From: Lytechinus pictus
Taxonomy: Eukaryota; Echinodermata; Echinoidea; Temnopleuroida; Toxopneustidae
Length of the DNA stretch: 64,000 nucleotides
Direction: 5' to 3'
NCBI RefSeq assembly: GCF_037042905.1
Contig: NC_087262.1
Coordinates: 7,154,001 to 7,218,000, forward strand
A program made the translations under genes and the position numbers. Positions 34,278 to 46,845 of the stretch are shown piece by piece (positions within the stretch are counted from its first letter, which is position 1; the number at the start of each line of letters is the position of its first letter). Under the pieces are notes generated by a model. The model saw only the letters and a program-made list of their open reading frames with translations, had not been told where the DNA came from and made no database searches.

Positions 34278-34505
34278 CAGTGGCGTACCTAGGATTTTCC
34301 ACAGGGGGGGGGGGGCAAAATCGGCCGCCCAAAAAATTGAAAAGCAAAAAAAAAAAAAAAAAAAAAGGTCTTCAAGCTCGTTAGGGGGGGGGGCAAAAAA
34401 GGTATTTCAAGCTCGTCAGGGGGGGCAGGGATATGTTTTTTGTATGGGTTGTGGCTCGTCAGGGGGCAGTCTGCCCCCCTGCCCCCCCCCGTAGGTACGC
34501 TAGTG
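34278..34505. mobile_element. hAT-type MITE, 228 bp, with 8-bp target duplication
   Basis: GGTGTTTT occurs at 34,270-34,277 and 34,506-34,513. Between them the ends are inverted: CAGTGGCGTACCTAGGAT on the left and GTAGGTACGCTAGTG on the right. An 8-bp duplication and CAGTGGCG ends are the hAT signature. The inside holds G-runs, a 24-base A-run and three 'caagctcgt' repeats. It is non-coding and non-autonomous. Confidence 0.85.
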
Positions 34506-34659
34506 GGTGTTTTTTTTTTTATTTCAGGTGAAATATCCGGGGGTGTTGTCCTAGGCTGTCTAAAAGGGGAGATGCCCAGTTATGCTTTATTTTGCGTTTC
34601 CCATCTACGTAAGTCTCCTTACATTCTTCAATTTTGCTCTGTTTCTGACGCTTTTCTTT

Positions 34660-35060
34660 TGACTAATCCTCGTCTCTTTAAATTCTTAACCTCTTTTCAT
34701 TTTCCCTCTTTCTCCAACCTCTTCTTTTCTTCGGATTCTCTTCCTCCCTGACCCGCCTACAGCCCCCCTCTCTCTCCGTGTTTGTTTCCCCCCTCTCCCG
34801 TACCCTTTCTCCCTTGGCTCCGACGCTGCCCTGCCTTCTCTCCTTATTCCCCCTCTCTCTCAGTCTCCCTTTCTCTTCCCCTCTCTTCCCAGGGACCGCA
34901 AAACCGGGGAGGGGGGGGGGTGGACTTCAGCCCCTTCTTTTTCCCAAACCGTGGACAAAAACGGAAAAAATGATCCCCTGATTGTGATTTTTTTGGCATG
35001 GTTAAGCCCACACACTTTCCGCGGACCCTGCTTCCTCCCCACCCCTCCCTCCACACAGCA
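34660..35060. repeat. Pyrimidine-rich stretch ending in a G-run element
   Basis: T/C-rich sequence leads into 'gaccgcaaaaccggggaggg' and a G-run, then 'acttcagcccc'. The 'ggtttttgcggtcc/aagcccc' order echoes the fragments at 3600 and 59,300, so this is probably another worn copy of the same element. Confidence 0.4.
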
Positions 35061-35464
35061 AGCCCAACTTAACTGTGAATTACAAAGTACTCAATCAGAC
35101 AATAATTTTTTAGTCATATAATTTTAACACATGTAATACATTCAATATCATGATTTTGTCCATGTGACAATACAAAATTATGCTTTTTGCTAATTTAATA
35201 TAAGTTCTTAAACCTCGTTGCCACATATTTACAGATGAAATAACGCATTAAAATGATAATATATCGTGTCTTCTACATCACAGAACACAAATCTACGACA
35301 AGCTACTCTGTATCAAAATGATCGTCAAGCGATATTCTAGAATGCACCAGTATTTGAAGATTTATATACATAAAGATCACACACAGAAAGCAGACAATAG
35401 TATGGAAGAATAAAAGTGCCACCCCGATGTTCAGATAATCATCTCGTCATGTCTACAAGATCAT

Positions 35465-36500
35465 GAATCAAAGATCTTGTCATCTGATCATCTCTCTCAC
35501 GGGATGTATATGAATCAAAAGATCTTGTCATCTGATCATCTCTCCCACGGGATGTATATGAATCAAAGATCTTGTCATCTGATCATCTCTCCCACGGGAT
35601 GTATCCATGGCGAGATCTATAAGATCATGGCATCTCATTATCTCCCACGGGATGTATCCATGGCGAGATCTATAAGATCATGGCATCTCATTATCTCCCA
35701 CGGGATGTATCCATGGCGAGATCTATAAGATCATGGCATCTCATTATCTCCCACGGGATGTATCCATGGCGAGATCTATAAGATCATGGCATCTCATTAT
35801 CTCCCACGGAATGTATCCATGGCGAGATCTATAAGATCATGGCATCTCATTATCTCCCACGGGATGTATCCATGGCGAGATCTATAAGATCATGGCATCT
35901 CATTATCTCCCACGGGATGTATCCATGGCGAGATCTATAAGATCATGGCATCTCATTATCTCCCACGGGATGTATCCATGGCGAGATCTATAAGATCATG
36001 GCATCTCATTATCTCCCACGGGATGTATCCATGGCGAGATCTATAAGATCATGGCATCTCATCATATCTCCCACGGGATGTATCCATGGCGAGATCTATA
36101 AGATCATGGCATCTCATCATATCTCCCACGGGATGTATCCATGGCGAGATCTATAAGATCTTGTCATCTGATCATCTCTCCCACGGGATGTATCCATGGC
36201 GAGATCTATAAGATCTTGTCATCTGATCATCTCTCACACGGGATGTATCCATGGCGAGATCTATAAGATCATGTCATCTGATCATCTCTCCCACGGGATG
36301 TATCCATGGCGAGATCTATAAGATCATGGCATCTCATCATATCTCCCACGGGATGTATCCATGGCGAGATCTATAAGATCATGTCATCTGATCATCTCTC
36401 CCATGGGATGTATCCATGGCGAGATCTATAAAAGATCATGGCATCTCATCATATCTCCCACGGAATGTAGACATGACGAGATCCGAGATCTTGTCATGTG
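35465..36500. repeat. 53-bp satellite array, about 19 units
   Basis: The unit is 53 bases and contains TCTCCCACGGGATGTATCCA, then TGGCGAGATCTATAAGATCA, then a short variable link (tggcatctcatta or ttgtcatctgatca). The middle units (35,610-36,050) are almost identical; both edges are diverged, and single relics appear at 36,908-36,975. Homogeneous centre with worn edges fits unequal exchange. Each unit includes the palindromic AGATCT. Confidence 0.95.
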
Positions 36501-36514
36501 ATCCCCACAGGTTG

Positions 36515-36770
36515 TAGATTTAGATTTAGATTTTATTTCCGTTCAACAATTTGTTTCAAAATATAATCAAAGTAACAATACATATTCAATATAATCGATA
36601 ATACAGACAAATCAATGAAATTTCGTAACAAATGTTGAATATAAATTAAACAAAACTACAATTTGTTGCAGTAATTTTATCAATGAAAAGAAACAAGAAA
36701 TGAACGGAGGGACTTGCCAAGAAAAGCAAAAGCTTGTAGAGAAGGCAAGCCCCTAAAATTAGTTTCAATA
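36515..36770 (-). mobile_element. Retroposon 3'-end fragment inserted in the satellite
   Basis: It begins 'tagatttagattttatttcc' and runs into A/T-rich DNA, then 'gaacggagggacttgccaag' and 'gcaagccc'. Read on the minus strand it ends in an AATAAA-like, A-rich tail. Satellite relics on both sides (to 36,510 and from 36,905) show it and the following spacer were inserted into the array. Confidence 0.5.
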
Positions 36771-37018
36771 CTAATTATAAACAAACTATATATACAACTC
36801 TATACAAAAATTGAGACGGACACAGAAACCAAACTCAAAACAAGTAATCCACAAATATCAAAATAAAACGAATAAGCGACAACAAAAATAAGAGAAAGTA
36901 GACACCACGAGATCCAAGATATTGTCATATGATCATCTCTCCCACGTGGTGTCGACATGACGGGATCCGAGATCTCGTAACCCCATATTTTCCCTATAAG
37001 TAGACATGACTAGATGAT

Positions 37019-37194
37019 TACACTCTTAAGATGTTGGGCAACATACTGTCCACACAACAATTGGTTAAAAAATATCAAACTCTGGTAGTTTTCACCCTGA
37101 GCACACATTATTGGTTTCAAACTACCCAGAATTGGATAAAGTTTTAACCAATTGTTGTGTGAACAGTATGTTGCCCAACATTTTTAAGAGTGTA
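37019..37194. mobile_element. TA-flanked hairpin MITE, 176 bp
   Basis: TACACTCTTAAGATGTTGGG at 37,019 is mirrored by CCCAACATTTTTAAGAGTGT, closing with TA at 37,194. The arms continue with 'caacatactgt' and 'acagtatgttg' and 'acaacaattggtt' with its complement. TA at each end fits Tc1/mariner-like target preference. Non-coding. Confidence 0.8.
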
Positions 37195-37523
37195 TCTGAA
37201 CATATGGGGGGTCATTTAAAAAGTTTAAACGATTACAAAAAAATGTTAAAACAACTTGTTGTTAGAGTGACAGGCTTAAACGACGTGCTTTTCATTTTAT
37301 TGTTTTTTTTACTGTGTACGTTTTTTCCAGCTTTGGTCATTATCGGTCTGGGGGCGGTTTCCTTGTGTGACTTTAATATTACACTCTGTTCGTTTCCTGA
37401 TGTAATTAATTTCACCATGTTCATAGAATAAAATTTCTATAATAGTACAACTGAAAATAAACATTTCATCATTATCCCGGCAGCAATACAAAAAGTATGT
37501 TTTCATCATGCATTTGAATTTTC

Positions 37524-40500
37524 TTAAGCTTTGATCCTTGTTTCGGCCATTTCTTTGTAGTAGTCTGCTGTGGCGTCTATAGCCTTGATTGTGTCCGGGG
37601 TCATCTCTGATCGAGGAAGCTTTGGTTTCGATGCTCGGAATTCAGAACTTTCAAAGGCTATCTGGTGGGCAAGACGTATAGTGCCATCCGCTCCGGTCCC
37701 GGACATGGGAAATATACACCGCCAAGTCTTCACTATGTCTGGGCTAGCATCCCACTGGAGATACTTAGCATCCCAGGGCATTCCACAAGCTTTGAAGTAC
37801 TTCGGAAGCATCTCCGCAGGATTGGCCAACAGTTCGTCGACATCAATGACCACAGGGTTTGGGTCAAAGTTCTCCTTGACGTGCTTCCAGAGGTCATATT
37901 GACATTTGTAGGTGTAGCCTGGCATCATGAATGGCACATCTGTGGTCATGTCGAAGGTAGCAGGGTCGACATGTTTCCTTCCCGGCATTGGCATCTCGGC
38001 AACCTGAGTTATCAGAAGGGTTCTCCAGGAAGGGAACATCCGCTCAGGATCACGGATCAGAAACGTGTGTTTGTAACCTGCCTCTTTCTTGGGTAAGAGA
38101 TCTAGGTACCCTGTGACGCCATACGCCATGTCCTTGATGAATGTAGGTTTGTCTGGTTGACTTTCAAGCTGTTGCCTTATCCCATCGCGCCTAGAAAATT
38201 CAAGAATAATATAAAAAAAAACTCTGGAAATCAGAAGGAAAATAATAATTTCAATACCCTTTGAAAATCGAGGATCGTAATAGTAAGTACTGCGTTTATT
38301 GAAATCTTGTATGATATTTACTCGTTGAACATTTTTACGAGGAAGAGGGGGGGGGGGGGGGGAGAACAAGAAAAAAAGAAAAAGAAAGAGAAGAAAAGAA
38401 AAAGAAGAAGATGATGATGATGATGAAGAAGAAGACGACGACGAAGAAGGAGAAAGAGGAAGACGACGACGAAGAAGAAGAAGATGATGATGATGAAGAA
38501 AAAGAAGAAGAATGATGAAAAAAATAATAATAAGAAGAAAAAGAATAAGAAGAATAAGAAGAAAGAAAAAGAAGAATGCAGGGTACATCTTTTAAACAAT
38601 ATTACCCAAATAGCTGTTAGAGTGACGTGCTTAAACAAAGTTTTTAAACATTTTTTTTCAAAGATATATTTACTGTGTATCAATAATTTCGGACAGAAAA
38701 TCAACCCAGTGATCTCGTTCCCAATTCAGTTGACCGCCGCGAGTCTTTATACAAAATGCAAGAATAATACCGGCACTTATTCCTCAAATTCAGATCGATG
38801 GCCATCTGGTGAGTAGAGACCTTGACAGATGGTTGAAATTAATGTTCTAAATAAATCTTTCAGTGAAATCTTAGGCCTAATATCTTCAATGTTTGGTTTG
38901 TTAAATTTGCCAATCGTGGTTTTCATGAATTATAGAAGAGCCTGTCTCTTGTGCCAGTGGCATAATTGATTTGAGTTGATGATTTATAAACGTCATATAG
39001 TCCAGAATAGAAGAGGCATAACCTTGTTTTTTCATATATACAATATTTTTGGATGGTTTCTCGTCAATTCGAGGCTGCTGATTACGAATCTTAATGATGC
39101 CACTCGTGTAACCTTGAGCATTTTCCGCAAATTGGCAAAATCCAATATGGCCGCCAAAATATGCATATTACCCATGAAAATCATAAAATTTCCTGCAAAT
39201 TGGCTATAAGATGTATGAAATTGTGTTGCAGGAGTGACATACTCTCTGAATAAAACTTTTTTTGACAAAATATCATGTCTTGCGTTAGTTAAATATTGGC
39301 AGTAATTAACAACTTAATATCAACCCAATGTTGGTACTTAAGAACAATTATTTGCCACTTTTAACTTTAGGATCTGGACATGCATTAAACAAAATAAGTA
39401 ATACAACCTTTTAATCGGGAAAGAAGGAATTAGAGCAATAGTGTTGAAAGGTGGTTTAGAGATTGGGTAATTGTCTCTTTCTCGTGGCTTCGTCTTATAC
39501 GATAATAAAAGGTTGATGTGATATGATAGGAAGCTTTCGAAAATAGGTCGGACACTATGAGATAAACAGCTACCCCTGCTCATGCTCAGAGATCAAGGTT
39601 ACATACATCAGGACTGAGCATGCGCATCGATCTTTTGAAATTTGAATGTTCCATTCAGTTCACTATGTTTTCGGTCTTGTATTCGAAATTTCCATGATCA
39701 ATATTATATTATATAGTATCTAAAGTACCGAGATTCGGATATTAACTAAACCATTCAGTTGAAGAAATTTATTTTAACTGTAACTGTTTAAAATTGCTTT
39801 GAAATATACTTACAACATTAGTGACACGTCCATCTTTTCTGGCAAGAAAACATGTTCCATGGGAGAGCCTTTCATCATGGCTTTTAATGGACCTGAGAAC
39901 GCCTCCGGGTCAAAATCACCACAGCTCCTCGGAAGAGGAACGCCCATTCCTTTCAATATAAAGTCTTGAAAGAAGGCTAGACAGTAGGGCTCAAACCATA
40001 CCTTAAACATGTTGAATGGAGATAATGAATGGTTTATTTGACTTTTGATATGAAGAGGCATTTCCACTTTATTTTATCTTTTGAGATTAATAATACATTT
40101 TCTTGAGTAAAGCATATTTTGTTGAACCTATTCTAAATAATAAACATCCGCAAATCATTACTGTTTTCATTGATAGGCCTATATAAAAAATAAACGAGAG
40201 TTGACATCTCAAGCTGCGAGTGAATCCAAATAAAGCATTTCCCTCACCTTTATATCATTTGGATAACCTGACAATTACATTGTCAATATAATTACGGTCT
40301 TTATCATTATTTTTTATCGTTTTTTAAAATTATTTATATCATCAAAATCAACACGTATAATAATCGTCATGGCTGTTATTGTCATTAATATTCGTCTTTT
40401 TCGTTTTCTTTTTCTTTTTTTTTCCCCATTCGTCCCTTTTTTAATTTTTAATTTAATACCCCTTTCTTCATCGTCATCACCATCAACATCATCATCATCA

Positions 40501-40690
40501 TCGTCATTACCACCACCACCACCATCACCTTTATCATAATTACTATTCTCATCATCATCATCATCACAAGCTTCATTGTATTAATTCTTACCTCTGTGTT
40601 ATCAATAAAACTGAAACACTTGGCGATGGCAGTCGATATCGAACGTGGTACACACCACATGATGACCCGGAAGGGTTTTGAATCAGACAT
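37524..40690 (-). CDS. Sulfotransferase-like P-loop protein, paralogue C (three exons)
   Basis: Exons are 40690-40592, 40001-39814 and 38190-37524, giving 954 nt and 317 aa. The P-loop reads MWCVPRSISTAIAKC (11-25); the 3'-phosphate region is FLIRDPERMFPSW. Intron positions match A and B. The nearest relative is D, from which it differs at nine residues: one in exon 2 and eight in exon 3. It ends ...ETRIKA with TAA. Intron 2 has a long A/G microsatellite and intron 1 a (CAT)n tract. Confidence 0.92.
38343..38578. repeat. GAA/GAT/GAC polypurine microsatellite in intron 2 of gene C
   Basis: A G-run is followed by AAG, GAT and GAC triplets in mixed order. Open frames through it (Phe/Ser/Leu-rich or Lys/Glu-rich) are artefacts. 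The equivalent tract in D (60,612-60,852) differs in length. Confidence 0.9.
38985..39275 (+). repeat. Lone satellite-like monomer in intron 2 of gene C
   Basis: The segment is the complement of 58,505-58,745. Shared words include 'ttgccaaatccaatatggcc'-type sequence, 'tgcatattacccatgaaaat' and 'gagtgacatactctctga'. It is absent from the matching intron of gene D, so it arrived or was exchanged after the duplication. Confidence 0.75.
40458..40570. repeat. (CAT)n/(CAC)n microsatellite in intron 1 of gene C
   Basis: A CATCAT and ACCACC tract directly upstream of exon 1's donor side. The matching tract in gene D lies at 63,005-63,110 with a slightly different length. Confidence 0.9.
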
Positions 40691-41108
40691 CTTGTAGTAA
40701 AGGAAAAACAAAAAAGAAAGAGAGAGAATTGAGACGGTAAGTCTGAAATATTTAACACAAAAGACAAGGCCCTGGGAACGATTATTTTCCACAGGTGGGA
40801 TGCTGGTTTAAATTTGACAAGCCCCCCAAAAGTTTAACTACAAAAGGTGATTTTGGTCCAGGAAAAAATATGACAAAAGCCGGGTGACTTTGGTTAAATT
40901 TCTGCTATTTAGCAAACTTTCCAGATTTCTAGGGGGTGCTGCTTATAGTGAATGAACAATGCATCACCTCCCAGCCAAATATTGGGTGCTTCAGCACCCC
41001 CGCTTCCCAGGGCCTGACAAAAGCATGAGGGGCATAATATGTTCACATTTTTACTAGATTAGTAAGAGACAAAATGTGAACACAAGTGTGGATCAGGTTT
41101 TCAGTGTA

Positions 41109-41350
41109 TACACTGCAAAAACTCTGGTGTTGATTTAACACCAGCCCGGAATCTATATATGTCCACACCGGGAAGTGTTAAACAACACCAGTTTCGTTTT
41201 GGTCTAACACCAGATAGGTGTTTATACAACACCAATTAGTAAAACAGCATCGATTTGATTCCAAACTGGTGTTGTTTCAATACTTCTCTGGTGTGGACAT
41301 ATATAGATTCCGGGCTGGTGTTGAATCAACACCAGAGATTTTGCAGTGTA
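41109..41350. mobile_element. TA-flanked hairpin MITE (CACTGCAAAAACTCTGGTG), copy 1
   Basis: CACTGCAAAAACTCTGGTG begins after TA at 41,109; the complement ends before TA at 41,350. The arms pair over about 60 bp ('gcccggaatctatatatgtc' and its mirror) with further short GGTGTT/AACACC words inside. It is shared with the duplication partner at 63,641-63,882, so it predates that event. Confidence 0.8.
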
Positions 41351-41479
41351 GGTGTTCTCAAATATATTTCTGACAGTTTTTATAATTAAAGTCCTTACTG
41401 ATTGAGTATTTTTTGCAGAGTTAAATCTTTGATACTTATCACCCATGGTATTTTGATGCCCCCTTTTCATTTTTTTTTC

Positions 41480-42055
41480 ATTTTCCTTTCACTTATTTTT
41501 TCTTGTTCCCCCGTTTCTTTAACATTTTTCACAACTTGAAATGCCATGGGGATAAGGGGTGGGGGGGGGGTGAAGGGTTGTTAGTCGCTCTCACCCCTCC
41601 CTGTACAGCATCGTCTACGCTGTAACTGTGCAGTTGCGAAGTGTTATAGAATTTCAGGATTTGTATACCTATTATATGGAATTATAATAGATTCAATTTT
41701 CATAAATTGATACGAGAAAATGCATGTAACATAAAGTATAATTGAAACGTTAATAATGTGTTTAATATTGAGAGTAGGCCTAAAGGTGATCATTTAGGGG
41801 TCAGGGTCTGCGGCTGGAGTGGTGGTAATCATATCCAGACAGGGGCGTATCCAAAATTTCTGAACCGGGGGGGGGGGGGGCTACATAAAATGTTACATTC
41901 TTATCGTCCCCAAATCGTTAATTTTCTCTCTAAAACTAAAATTAAAATGTTTATTACAATAAAAGGAAGGAGCACGTCATGCCTTTGGCTAAAAAGGGGC
42001 ATGTGCTCTCGTGCCCCGTGGATAAGCCGGGCTTGGCATGCCTGGGTTTGGCATT
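41480..42055. other. Spacer with a G-run MITE fragment
   Basis: 41,842-41,885 reads 'caggggcgtatccaaaattt' followed by a G-run, the left end of a GGCG-type MITE. 'aaaaggggcatgtgctctcg' at about 41,990 may belong to its other side. No gene. Confidence 0.45.
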
Positions 42056-42071
42056 CATGGTTTAGGTCCGG

Positions 42072-42613
42072 CCGGGGGGCACTTCCATTGACGAGTGGAT
42101 ACCATGCGCGACCATGGGGTCTCGAAAAGCACCCTAAACACGTATTTTTCATATTCTGAAAATGCACCCCTTAACAAGTATTGGCGTGTGAAACCCTACC
42201 CTTAACAAGTATTGGAAACAAAACTCTTGGCACGTATTCCCTAAATTGACCCCCTAAAAAAGTAAAGCGACATTTTTATTGTTATGTCACGGACGTCGGT
42301 TTTACCCACCTACATCATTCGGTTAAATACGCCCACACCTCGCGCAAATCGTACTCTAAACACGTAGCGTTGACTCTTGGGGCAAAAAGTACATCCTTTA
42401 TAAAACATTTTAGTCTTAATTTTTTAGACCCTCGCAAATTTGACCCTAAACACGTAGCTTTCCTAGCGAAAATAGATACATTTTTTCAATATTTTAGTGT
42501 TTTTGACACCCTTATTACGTTACGTACGTAACGTGCCCTATCTTGAAAAAGACATCCTTTTTACGTGTTTTTTTGGTCGCGCGTGGTATCCACTCGTCAA
42601 TGTGAGTGCCCGG
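42072..42613. mobile_element. MITE nested at the left end of the foldback element, ~540 bp
   Basis: Its ends are inverted over about 40 bp: 'CATTGACGAGTGGATACCA' (from 42,086) and 'TGGTATCCACTCGTCAATG' (to about 42,602), with CCGG at each edge. The inside repeats 'taaacacgta' and 'ccctaaa' words. Removing it restores a symmetric left end for the surrounding foldback. Confidence 0.75.
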
Positions 42614-42616
42614 TGT

Positions 42617-42790
42617 TGCACCCACAAATGTAATAACGCCCACAAATGTAATAACGCCCATAAATGTAATAACACTTTACCCACAAATGTAATAACGCCC
42701 ACAAATGTAATAACACTTTACCCACAAATGTAATAATTTTTGATCGCCCACAAATGTAATAATGACTTTACCCACAAATGTAATAAATTT
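42617..42790. repeat. 18-bp tandem repeats, left arm of the foldback
   Basis: CCCACAAATGTAATAACG units, about eight, with 'ctttac' links. The mirror array lies at 46,665-46,845. Confidence 0.9.
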
Positions 42791-42844
42791 GAAGGGATTT
42801 TTGGCGAATCCGTTCTAAACTAAAATCCTATAGTAATGCGTTCA

Positions 42845-44620
42845 TATAGCACAAAAGTGCAAAGTCTTTTTTTCCAGACCAGATTAATTCAAAAATTATA
42901 ATATAATTTAAAGTCTTTTTTCCAGACCCGGTTATTTAAAAAATTATAATATAAGTCCAAAGTCTTTTTTTCCAGACACGGTTATTGAAAAAATTATAAT
43001 ATAAGTCCAAAGTCTTTTTTTCCAGACACGGTTATTGAAAAAAATATAAAATAAATCCAAACTAGGATACGATAATGATATTCCAGTGGAATGAAAATGA
43101 GAATCGAGCTTAGTCTTTTCTCCAGACCCAGTTAATTAAAACTGATGGAATTAATGTCTTTGTTGTTGTTTGAACTTACACGGTGCGTATTGTGAATATA
43201 TGCGCTAAGAGTAAATTGAGAATCAAGCGTAGTCTTTCTCCACACCCGGTTACTTAAAACTAAAAACTAAATCCTTATAGTAATGCGTTCATATAGCACA
43301 AAAGTGCAAAGTCTTTTTTCCAGACCTGGTTAATTAAATATTTATGACATAAGTCTAAATTAAGTCTTTTTTTCAAGACCCGGTTGTTTCAAACATTATA
43401 ATATAAGTCCAGTCTTTTTCCAGACCAGTTGTTTCAAACATTACAACATAAGTCCAAAGTCTTTTTTCCAGACCCAGTTATTTAAAAAATTATAATATAA
43501 GTCCAAACTAAGAAACCATAATGATATTCCAGTGGAATAAAAATAAAAATCGAGCTTAGTCTTTTCTCCAAACCCTGTTATTCGAAAATTATAAATAACA
43601 ATACAACAACAACAAAAACACTATAAAGACCCCATAATCTTATTAATGCTGGATAACATGGACATATAGCATAGTCTTTCAGCCAGACCCAGTTATTTTT
43701 TTTCTTCAAAATAACGCTAACAGTAATAATAAGAAAATTCCAAATCTAAGACCAAACAATCCTTCAACCTAAGAACCTGTTTTAAAAAAGAGGTTTAGAG
43801 CATTGTCTTTATTCCAGACCTAATCATTAAAAAAAATTACCAAAAAAAATCTTCTAACGTAAGACTATATAATATTCTTATTCTTCTGGAATAACATGAG
43901 TTTTAAAACGTACTCTTTTTTCCAGACCCGGTTATTTCGAAAAAAATTAATTAAAAAAACTTCAACAGTTCAAATCTAAGACCAATCTTCAAAAGTTACA
44001 CCCTTACTGGGTGTAAAAATATGTATTTACCCCGCACCCAGTTTTTTTTTTAAATAAGACTAAGACCCCTACAAAACATTGTAATAATGCATGGGTAAAG
44101 CAAACACCCTTTCTCCAGACTTGGTTATTATTTGAAAAAAAAGAAAGTTTTTACAAATATTCTAAAACGAATACCCAATAATCTAATTACTGTGGAATAA
44201 CGGGGGGGGGGGGGGGGGTTCTTATTTTTATTTGGCAACCAGTCACATTTGACTATTTTTGCCATGAAGATGAAGATCGATTGTAGACTTTCCTCCAGAC
44301 ACAGTTATTTTAAGAATAAAAAAGCAATAAAACCCAACCCCAACAACGAATCTAAGAACCAACAATCCTCCAAATTAAGACCATGTAGAAAAGCACATGT
44401 TTAGAGCGTTGTCTGTATTCCAGACCCATTTAAAAATAATTCAAACAGTCTTAAAAACACAAGACTTTGTCATATTCTTATTCCTGTGGAATAACACGAG
44501 TATTATGCTTAGTCTTTCGTCTAGACCAGGTTATTTAAAAAATAAAGAAATATTGAAAAAAAAAAAACTAAGACCAAATTTCAAAATTAAGCCCAGTTAA
44601 AATGCTTGGGTTTAGAGTGT
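42845..44620. repeat. Diverged 'AGTCTTTTTTCCAGACC' repeats, left arm
   Basis: AGTCTTT...CCAGACC recurs about every 50-60 bases at first, then about every 100-150 bases with growing divergence and with 'aataatataagtccaa' between. Its complement dominates 45,010-45,480 and 46,335-46,570. AT-rich, non-coding. Confidence 0.85.
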
Positions 44621-45599
44621 TGTCTGTACCCCAAGTTCTCTGAAAAATACAAATTAAGCGAAACTTTAATCTTAAAACTTAACCCCAGCATCTTCTAAAC
44701 TATTAAAACCCTGTGATAACGCATACCACGAAAACGACAAATTAATCATAGGAGTAAATGTTCATATCTGAATGATACGCACCTAAAAACTCAAAATAAC
44801 AATAACAACGTTATTCAACATCAATGATATTGTGGGGTCTTTGTTGATATAGTTTGTTTGTTTTTATTGTTTCTTATAATTTCCTATTTTGAAATAACTG
44901 AGTCTGGAGCAAAGACTACACCATAGGTCTGGCGCAAATATTCACTACTGAATGACACGCGCCGTATAAGCTAAAACAACAACAACAACAACAGTTTTAT
45001 TGTTTTAGTTTGGACTTATATTATAATTTTTGAAGCAACCGGATCTGGAAAAAAGACTTTGAAATTATATTATAATTTTTGAAACAACCGGGTCTGGAAA
45101 AAGACATTGGACTTATAATAATTTTTTAATTAACCGGGTCTGGAAAAAAGACTTTACACATTTGTGCTATACGAACACATTACTATAGGGTTTTATTTTT
45201 TAGTTACCGGGTCTGGAGAAAATACTATGCTTGATTCTCAATTTACTCTTAGCGCATATATATTCACAATATGCGCCGTATAAGTGAAAACAACAACAAA
45301 GACGCTAATTCCACCAGTTTTAATTAACTGGGTCTGGAAAAAGACTAAGCTCAATTCTCATTTTTATTCCACTAGAATATCATTATCATATCTTAGTTTG
45401 GACTTATATTATAATTTTTGAAATAACCGGGTCTGGAAAAAAGACTTTGGACTTATATTATAATTCTTTTTTAAAGACCCTGACCGGTGTAAAAACAATC
45501 AAATATAAAAATAAAGGTAATGATTCATACAATACGAATATACCAAAAATATTACATATATCTCCTTCCAATAGTTAAAAATATTAAATAAAAATCAAA

Positions 45600-46190
45600 G
45601 AAACTGCTCCTCCAAAGTACGCTTCGATTGAGCACCCCCACGTCGCCTGGAAATGATGACGTCACGTTGTGTCAGGAGGGTTGTGATTCCATAGGTTTGT
45701 GTACAAAAGCATTGGGTATTTTCTTCCATTTCCATGTTATGAATCCATTTTTTTTCCGTTTTCAGATGAAAATGGCACTCAAAATTATTCACTGTTCAAA
45801 TTGTTGTAAACCTACAACTATTCACTACCTTTTTTGTGATTTCTTTGGTTGGCTCTTATTGGGCCTAAATTGCTATGTCAGGAAAAGTTGTTATACATAA
45901 TCTAAATGCAGATAGAATTGAAATCTGCGCCAAATAAGCAGGAAATAAAATATGGCAAAAACTAGTTCAAAACTGCAGATTTCATAAATTCAAGCTTGTG
46001 GGTAAAAATATATGTGATATCCCTCTGTGATAGAAGTGAAGAGAATAAAATGCGTTATCTGGAAAGCAAAAAAATCACCCAGTTTTTCTGTGTACAAACC
46101 TATGGAATCACGACGCTTCTTACACAACGTGACGTCACTGTCTCGAGGCAGGTGAAAAGCACAATAAAGCCTATTTTCTAAGCGGGGTTC
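45600..46190. mobile_element. Inverted-repeat insertion in the right half of the foldback
   Basis: 45,640-45,715 ('gatgacgtcacgttgtgt', 'attccataggtttgtgtaca') is mirrored at 46,087-46,150 ('tgtacaaacctatggaat', 'acaacgtgacgtcactg'). The core is about 350 bp of AT-rich DNA. It interrupts the TCTGGAAAAAAGAC repeats, which resume at 46,335. Confidence 0.65.
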
Positions 46191-46664
46191 GAAACCCGAT
46201 AATTGGAATATTCTTAAGCAAAATACTCAGCTGGGAAGCGGTGAAAATGCATAAAGCATACCTTGGTGTATTTAGTAGCTTATAAGCTTTCGATTGGTAT
46301 ATAATTTATCAATTTCATTTTCGGGTCCGGTCTGGATCTTTAACAACCGGGTCTGGAAAAAAGACTTTGAACTTATATTATAATTTTTTAAACAACCGGG
46401 TCTGGAAAAAGACTTTGGACTTATATTTTAATTTTTGAAACAACCGGGTCTGGAAAAAAAGACTTTGGACTTATATTATAGTTTTTTTTAACAACTTGGT
46501 CTGGAAAAAAGACTTTGAACTTAAATTATAATTATTGAAACAACCGGGTCTGGAAGAAAAGACTTTGGATTATATTATACTTTCTTTATTTTTGTGCACT
46601 TTTGTGCTATATGAACGTATTACTATAGGATTTCAGTTTAGAACGGATTCGCCAAAAACCCCTT

Positions 46665-46845
46665 CAAATTTATTACATTTGTGGGTAAAGTCATTATTAC
46701 ATTTGTTGGCGATCAAAATTATTACATTTGTGGGTAAAGTGTTATTACATTTGTGGGCGTTATTACATTTGTGGGTAAAGTGTTATTACATTTGTGGGCG
46801 TTATTACATTTGTGGGCGATTATTACATTTGTGGGTGTAACACCC
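46665..46845. repeat. 18-bp tandem repeats, right arm of the foldback
   Basis: TTATTACATTTGTGGGCG or ..GGGTAAAG units, mirror image of 42,617-42,790. A C-run follows at 46,842-46,853. Confidence 0.9.

Larger units (their letters stand above)
37215..41466. repeat. Segmental duplication, copy 1 (contains gene C)
   Basis: The block matches 59,525-64,000 in the same orientation, including 3' flank, exons, introns, upstream sequence and the MITE at 41,109. Differences are small indels and one non-homologous stretch in intron 2 (about 39,000-39,280 here against 61,310-61,800 there). The second copy runs off the end of the window, so its full length is unknown. Confidence 0.95.

Noticed and set aside
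35465-36500. CRISPR-like array
   Set aside because: Units are contiguous 53-bp tandem copies without unique spacers, in an animal genome.
37524-38588. 354-aa single-exon sulfotransferase with a hydrophobic N-terminus
   Set aside because: The extra N-terminal part is a read-through of intron 2 and its microsatellite; the splice acceptor at 38,190 gives the family-consistent exon.
38318-38704. Hydrophobic multi-Phe protein
   Set aside because: Low-complexity translation of the GAA/GAT microsatellite; the equivalent region in gene D shows indels that ignore reading frame.
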